A stretch of 9,212 nucleotides of DNA from DATLYT01 sp035574455 (GTDB taxonomy: Bacteria > Bacteroidota > Ignavibacteria > UBA10030): contig DATLYT010000138.1 in the NCBI GenBank assembly GCA_035574455.1, positions 1 through 9,212 of the forward strand, in the 5' to 3' direction. Shown here piece by piece: positions 6,907 through 9,212 of this stretch. Positions within the stretch are counted from its first letter, which is position 1; each line of letters opens with the position of its first letter. The notes beneath the pieces were generated by a model, which was given only the letters and a program-made list of their open reading frames with translations, was not told the DNA's origin and made no database searches. The position numbers were made by a program, and so were the translations under genes.

Positions 6907-7656
6907 CTAACGGCTCGAAGTCGTTATTTGCCGTTCAAGCTCGGATTTAATTCGCTCGATCTCTCCAGCCTCGGTGTGTCGTGCATAGAGAATGCGGTAC
7001 AACCCCAAGAGTCCCCGCACGCCAGTTTCCAGCCACCCCACCTGTTTCTGAATTTCACGCAGGATTGCCCGCAACTCCTTTTGCGACTCTTGAGGAAGCG
7101 TTGTGAACACCCGCTCGGCCTTCTCATCGATGATGGTAGCAATCTCGGCAAATGTTTCGTTGAGCTTTGGCGTGATCGCGTTCAGCACATCTCGAACCTT
7201 ATCCGTAGCCTCTGAATTTAATCCGATTTCTCTCCACCGCTCTTCTTCCATCATCTTGGCAATGCGAAACTGGTGACGCTCGTGTACCGCCTGAACCGCC
7301 AGCGCAATTCTCTGCAGGTCAACATGCTCTTTGCGTAGGTAGTCGTACGCACCGAACTTCATTGCCTCCACCGCAACCGCTTCAGAACCCGCAGCGGTCA
7401 AGATAATTACCGGCGTTTCGTTTTTCTGCTCGTGCATCCACTGGAGCACGTTGAGTCCGGTGATGTCGGGCATCAGATAGTCGAGAAGAATGGCATCGAA
7501 GCCGCGTCGCGCCTGTTGGAGCGCTTCAATGGCATCCCGGCCACACGTTACGTACGTCGTGTGGAAACCATACTCATCCTTCAATTGCTCAGCGAGAATG
7601 CGAGCGAAGGTTTCCTCATCGTCAACAATCAGTACGGATAGCGGTTCCTGATACAT
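6907..7656 (-). CDS. Response regulator: receiver domain plus helical C-terminal half of unknown function
   Basis: This is a 249-residue cytoplasmic two-component protein. Residues 5-122 form a CheY-like receiver domain with acidic pair Asp12/Asp13, phospho-acceptor Asp59 (ILLDYLMPDITG), switch residue Thr87 (PVIILTA) and Lys109. The usual Lys-Pro after the last strand is Lys-Glu here (YLRKEHV). From about 125 to 249 the chain is helical and charged, with no recognisable DNA-binding, GGDEF, EAL, HD-GYP or ATPase domain. Part of it (about 140-222) is reminiscent of the two-helix dimerisation domain of histidine kinases: AITPKLNETFAEI (160-172) aligns by eye with the H-box region but lacks the histidine, and IQKQVGWLETGVRGLLGLYR (202-221) resembles the second helix. 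That comparison is only visual. No kinase gene is visible nearby. It may signal by protein-protein contact or dimerisation. It converges on gyrA and has its own Shine-Dalgarno and a candidate promoter. The receiver call is firm; its output and targets are unknown. Confidence 0.9.
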   Translation of the reverse strand: MYQEPLSVLIVDDEETFARILAEQLKDEYGFHTTYVTCGRDAIEALQQARRGFDAILLDYLMPDITGLNVLQWMHEQKNETPVIILTAAGSEAVAVEAMKFGAYDYLRKEHVDLQRIALAVQAVHERHQFRIAKMMEEERWREIGLNSEATDKVRDVLNAITPKLNETFAEIATIIDEKAERVFTTLPQESQKELRAILREIQKQVGWLETGVRGLLGLYRILYARHTEAGEIERIKSELERQITTSSR

Positions 7657-7662
7657 GCGTGG

Positions 7663-7667
7663 CCTTT
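7663..7667 (-). promoter_or_regulatory. Shine-Dalgarno of the response regulator
   Basis: AAAGG on the minus strand lies 6 nt before the ATG at 7656. It is the best-spaced ribosome binding site in the window and supports that ATG as the start. Confidence 0.6.
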
Positions 7668-7671
7668 ATTC

Positions 7672-7685
7672 TTAACGTGCGTTAA
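7672..7685. repeat. 14-bp inverted repeat upstream of the response regulator
   Basis: TTAACG (7672-7677) and CGTTAA (7680-7685) flank a 2-bp spacer, giving a short palindrome 15 bp upstream of the response-regulator start. It overlaps the edge of the candidate -10 element, where a repressor or autoregulatory operator could sit. It is too AT-rich and short to be a terminator. Only the symmetry is seen; the operator role is inferred and chance is possible. Confidence 0.35.
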
Positions 7686-7712
7686 AATATTGAGCATTTG
7701 CAATGGGTGCAA
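7684..7712 (-). promoter_or_regulatory. Candidate promoter of the response regulator
   Basis: Reading the minus strand, TTGCAC (7712-7707) and TATTTT (7689-7684) are separated by exactly 17 nt and lie 28 nt upstream of the start codon. Matches to the sigma-70 consensus are partial (3/6 and 4/6). The -10 also fits the TAnnTT core reported for Bacteroidota promoters. The surrounding 146-bp gap shows no convincing terminator for the upstream receptor gene, so read-through cannot be excluded. Confidence 0.35.
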
Positions 7713-7802
7713 GCGCCTTTTTTGCGATTGCGGAATTTAATGAAAGGCGGAGCGGTAAGGTTTTTCAGATTTATTCCAGCCCGCTAACCCGCACATCTTC
7801 TC

Positions 7803-9212
7803 CTAAAACCGCCACTCGAGTCCATACTGCACGAGCCGTGGGCTGCCCGGCAACATCCCGCGGGACAAATCGACTACATATACCTTATTGAGAAGGTTCT
7901 TCACTGTTACAACCATGGTAAGATTCAGAGGCTGGATAGCATAGTTTCCCGAGAAATTCCAAACTGTGTATGCAGGAACCATGCCCTGGCGCCCATTAGG
8001 AGTGATCTCCATCGTGTTAAGATCATCGCTGAATTGGTTGCTCACATAAACGGCTTCGATGCTGAAGGAAAACAGATCTCGGCTCTCAACACCCAACGAA
8101 GCGGTAAGGAGATGTTCAGGTGCGTACGTCAGACGATTGCCGGTGATGCGGCGCTTGGGATCGAGGGCGCTGTAACGCTCGCCACGGAATGACGCAACAG
8201 GCAGGTAGGTATAGGAAACGTCAAGCGTGGGAGCAACAAGGCTGATGGATGGAAGAGTCGCAACGGCTCGCAGTTCAACACCGCGGTGGAAGGTCTCTCC
8301 GGCATTCGTTAGCGTTGTCGCACTTCCGCCCGCAAGAGAGGCCGGGATAATCTGATTTTCGAAATCCATCTGAAATGCTGTCGCGTGTAACTCGAGGCCC
8401 TCGAACGCTTTCGCGCGAACACCGATCTCGATATTCCAACTCTTTTCTGCATCAAGGTCCACACTGGAACCGTCGGTGTTCGAGATAACATCTTCCACGC
8501 GCGGCGGCGCGAAACCGCGGTGAATTCCCGTGTACAACGTGACCTCGGTTGTGGGATTAAATGTTACACCGATACCCGGAATCACTTCTGTTAACGACAC
8601 GGAGCCGGATGCGTTGTTCAGACGGTTGGTTCGGGAGTAAAAGATATTTTCCAACCGAACACCGCCGGAGACAGTCCAGTGGCTACCAAAGAACATCCGG
8701 TCCTGAACGAACGCGGAGTATGCCTTTGTCCGACGTAGGTTGTCCTCCACAAGAACACCCTCGCGCGCCGCAGGTGAATTGCCTTGAATCTGCTTCCGGT
8801 CCTGAACTTCATAGTGTGCGCGGACGCCAAAGTCGGCTTCATGCAGAACGCCGAAGAGCCGGTGGTTCGCCCGGAACTTCGGCTCAACGCCCCACACCGT
8901 GTAGAGCCGGTTACGGCCGTCGTTGCGCGTGGGGTTGAGAATCGTGCGCACACCGGGAGCGTTGCCGGGGTTGGTGGAGTTTGTTCCGCCGTTGTTGCCC
9001 TGTCTCCACCAGTGCCGTTTGAATCTGTAGCCGTACAGGTTGACCGCAAAGGCAGCACCACCCTCGCCAATGTAACGGTCGTAGATGAGATGTGTGCCGT
9101 AACGCGTCACGTAGAACCAGTCATCCTTAAACTGATTCTGAAACGGATTCTCCTCGAACTCAATCTTCGTCAACCCCGCGTAGGTGACGTTCGATGTTTC
9201 CGTATACAGGTT
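7803..9212 (-). CDS. TonB-dependent outer-membrane receptor, FecA-like, C-terminal part
   Basis: This is most of the beta-barrel of a TonB-dependent receptor, which imports ferric chelates or similar ligands across the outer membrane using the TonB-ExbB-ExbD energy system. The frame is open to the right edge (469 residues visible), so the signal peptide, TonB box and plug domain lie outside. A TTG at 9173 is internal, not a start. Features include YAGLTKIEFEENPF near the visible N-terminus, EVIPGIGVTFNP and GIHRGFAPPRVED in mid-barrel, alternating aromatic strands, and a C-terminal strand SRGMLPGSPRLVQYGLEWRF ending in the terminal Phe needed for BAM-dependent insertion. The HRGFAPP and SRGM-PG-PR segments resemble the ferric-dicitrate receptor (FecA) group, so a ferric siderophore or citrate substrate is likely, but the ligand cannot be read from this fragment. 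It is codirectional with the response regulator 146 bp downstream. Family secure, substrate tentative. Confidence 0.9.
   Translation of the reverse strand, partial: NLYTETSNVTYAGLTKIEFEENPFQNQFKDDWFYVTRYGTHLIYDRYIGEGGAAFAVNLYGYRFKRHWWRQGNNGGTNSTNPGNAPGVRTILNPTRNDGRNRLYTVWGVEPKFRANHRLFGVLHEADFGVRAHYEVQDRKQIQGNSPAAREGVLVEDNLRRTKAYSAFVQDRMFFGSHWTVSGGVRLENIFYSRTNRLNNASGSVSLTEVIPGIGVTFNPTTEVTLYTGIHRGFAPPRVEDVISNTDGSSVDLDAEKSWNIEIGVRAKAFEGLELHATAFQMDFENQIIPASLAGGSATTLTNAGETFHRGVELRAVATLPSISLVAPTLDVSYTYLPVASFRGERYSALDPKRRITGNRLTYAPEHLLTASLGVESRDLFSFSIEAVYVSNQFSDDLNTMEITPNGRQGMVPAYTVWNFSGNYAIQPLNLTMVVTVKNLLNKVYVVDLSRGMLPGSPRLVQYGLEWRF

Noticed and set aside
6886..7215. Plus-strand 109-codon frame opposite the response regulator
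   Set aside because: It starts inside the terminator hairpin, is antisense to a well-supported gene, and its product looks random.
7700..7731. Imperfect hairpin (GCAAT...ATTGC with an inner GCAA...TTGC) as terminator of the receptor gene
   Set aside because: The stem is interrupted and weak, the T-run lies inside the loop rather than after the stem, and it overlaps the candidate promoter region.
8561..9070. Plus- and minus-strand alternative frames within the receptor gene
   Set aside because: They are low-complexity Arg/Pro/Thr-rich shadows of the receptor frame, which has clear beta-barrel features.

Overview
The window looks like part of the replication-initiation neighbourhood of a bacterial chromosome, followed by a separate accessory block on the other strand. 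Bases 1-6841 carry a same-strand run of five conserved genes: the 3' half of dnaN (sliding clamp), recF (gap repair/recombination mediator), a DUF721/DciA-family gene (the ancestral type of replicative-helicase loader/operator), gyrB and gyrA (both gyrase subunits). dnaA would be expected upstream of the left edge, but it is not in the window and no convincing DnaA box was seen. Packing is tight from recF to gyrB: an 11-bp overlap, then a 12-bp gap. It loosens before gyrA (134 bp), where a 30-codon ORF starts in an ATGA overlap with the gyrB stop.

The organism is most plausibly a member of the Bacteroidota/Chlorobiota/Ignavibacteriota assemblage. This is inferred from the gene order, moderate GC, weak or oddly spaced Shine-Dalgarno sequences, the DciA-type loader, and a TonB-dependent receptor next door that makes the cell Gram-negative. 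Nothing in the window fixes the phylum, and other deep Gram-negative lineages remain possible.

A 26-bp perfect palindrome followed by a T-rich stretch (about 6864-6897) ends the gyrA transcript and separates it from the minus-strand genes. These are a response regulator with an N-terminal receiver domain and a helical, non-DNA-binding C-terminal half (6907-7656), and, upstream of it on the same strand, the C-terminal 469 residues of a FecA-like TonB-dependent outer-membrane receptor (7803-9212, cut by the right edge). The 146-bp gap between them holds a candidate promoter, a good Shine-Dalgarno and a 14-bp inverted repeat, so the regulator probably has its own promoter.

The replication/topology genes act together: the clamp tethers the polymerase, DciA assists DnaB loading, RecF handles stalled forks and gaps, and gyrase removes the positive supercoils made by the fork. 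The receptor and regulator are not obviously connected to this. No RNA genes, CRISPR arrays, insertion sequences or clearly novel defence or mobile systems were found. The most interesting points are the regulator's unusual C-terminal half, the micro-ORF between gyrB and gyrA, and the native Ala83 in GyrA.
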